Positions 63,879 to 64,000 of a stretch of 64,000 nucleotides of DNA are shown piece by piece. Every line of letters starts with the position of its first letter. Within the stretch, counting starts at the first letter, position 1. Source of the DNA: Candidatus Sulfotelmatobacter sp. (lineage in GTDB: Bacteria; Acidobacteriota; Terriglobia; Terriglobales; Acidobacteriaceae); the NCBI GenBank assembly GCA_036500765.1, contig DASYBM010000004.1:62001-126000 (forward strand). Reading direction: 5' to 3'. The translations under genes were made by a program, and so were the position numbers. A model generated the notes under the pieces. The model saw only the letters and a list, made by a program, of their open reading frames with translations, did no database searches and was not told where the DNA came from.

Positions 63879-64000
63879 TTACTTACTGCGCTTGCGCGGC
63901 GATTTGGCCTTGATCTCTTTCAGTCGGTGGCTGGCGCTGGAATCCAGATCCAGACCGTAGAACTTCTTCAGATCGCGAATCTTCTCCAAAGACGCGGCAC
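63879..64000 (-). CDS. C-terminal end of an unidentified protein (cut by window edge)
   Basis: The last 40 codons are visible, reading AASLEKIRDLKKFYGLDLDS and ending in a basic tail (AKSPRKRSK) with a TAA stop at 63881-63879. The basic tail suggests nucleic-acid association. Too little remains to assign a family. Confidence 0.55.
   Translation of the reverse strand, partial: AASLEKIRDLKKFYGLDLDSSASHRLKEIKAKSPRKRSK

Overview
The window looks like a piece of an Acidobacteriota chromosome (Koribacter/Terriglobia-like, inferred). The reasons are the moderately high GC content, the split complex I locus, the many PAS/REC/PilZ signalling proteins, the HemQ-type heme enzyme and the abundant short intergenic repeats. 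No rRNA, tRNA, IS element, prophage or CRISPR array was recognised.

Layout. 0.2-9.1 kb: a 3-hydroxyisobutyrate dehydrogenase-family enzyme diverges from a large PAS-PAS-GAF-GAF sigma-54 activator. The activator is followed by a six-gene co-directional set (STAS-like protein, two short-chain dehydrogenases, alpha/beta hydrolase, zinc alcohol dehydrogenase, SnoaL-like protein). A well-spaced -24/-12 sigma-54 promoter and two upstream palindromes precede this set, so the activator probably controls it. 9.2-15 kb: DoxX and TetR divergent pair, a small basic protein, a SYLF protein coupled to a cytochrome c, a flavin amine oxidase and an AI-2E family permease. 15.4-21.7 kb: a four-gene formaldehyde/formate oxidation operon (formaldehyde dehydrogenase-like, then FdhA, FdhB and NrfD). 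FdhA is a selenoprotein: its reading frame crosses an in-frame UGA followed at the E. coli spacing by a SECIS-like hairpin with a GGUCU loop. 22-28.8 kb: fused trehalose-6-phosphate synthase/phosphatase, orphan histidine kinase, Tat-exported BBE-type flavoprotein, a LigD polymerase-domain remnant and a carboxymuconolactone decarboxylase-like protein. 28.8-35 kb: a signalling island of PilZ, receiver and hybrid kinase genes with a divergent PAS-SpoIIE phosphatase.

35-46.7 kb: HemQ, an AhpD-like protein, an alkyltransferase-like protein and an anti-sigma antagonist. Then come the dnaX-ybaB-recR repair/replication set (with a DUF3224 gene inserted), a PD-(D/E)XK-like protein, a CHAD-HD fusion, and a very large PilZ-ended protein that may start at ATT.

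46.9-60.1 kb (minus strand): a collinear bioenergetic locus, nuoA-(PH-like orf)-nuoC-D-H-J-K-L-M-N followed by atpZ-like, atpI, atpB and atpE. nuoB, E, F, G and I are absent here, as are the remaining ATP synthase genes. The gaps before nuoK, nuoL and nuoM are filled by long hairpins built from degenerate 7-bp repeats that end exactly 3 nt before each start codon. Related heptad arrays abut nuoD and atpB. This is the most unusual structure in the window. 60.3-64 kb: a two-subunit xanthine dehydrogenase/isoquinoline oxidoreductase-type molybdoenzyme, an unknown protein, a DoxX-like protein and a truncated gene at the edge.
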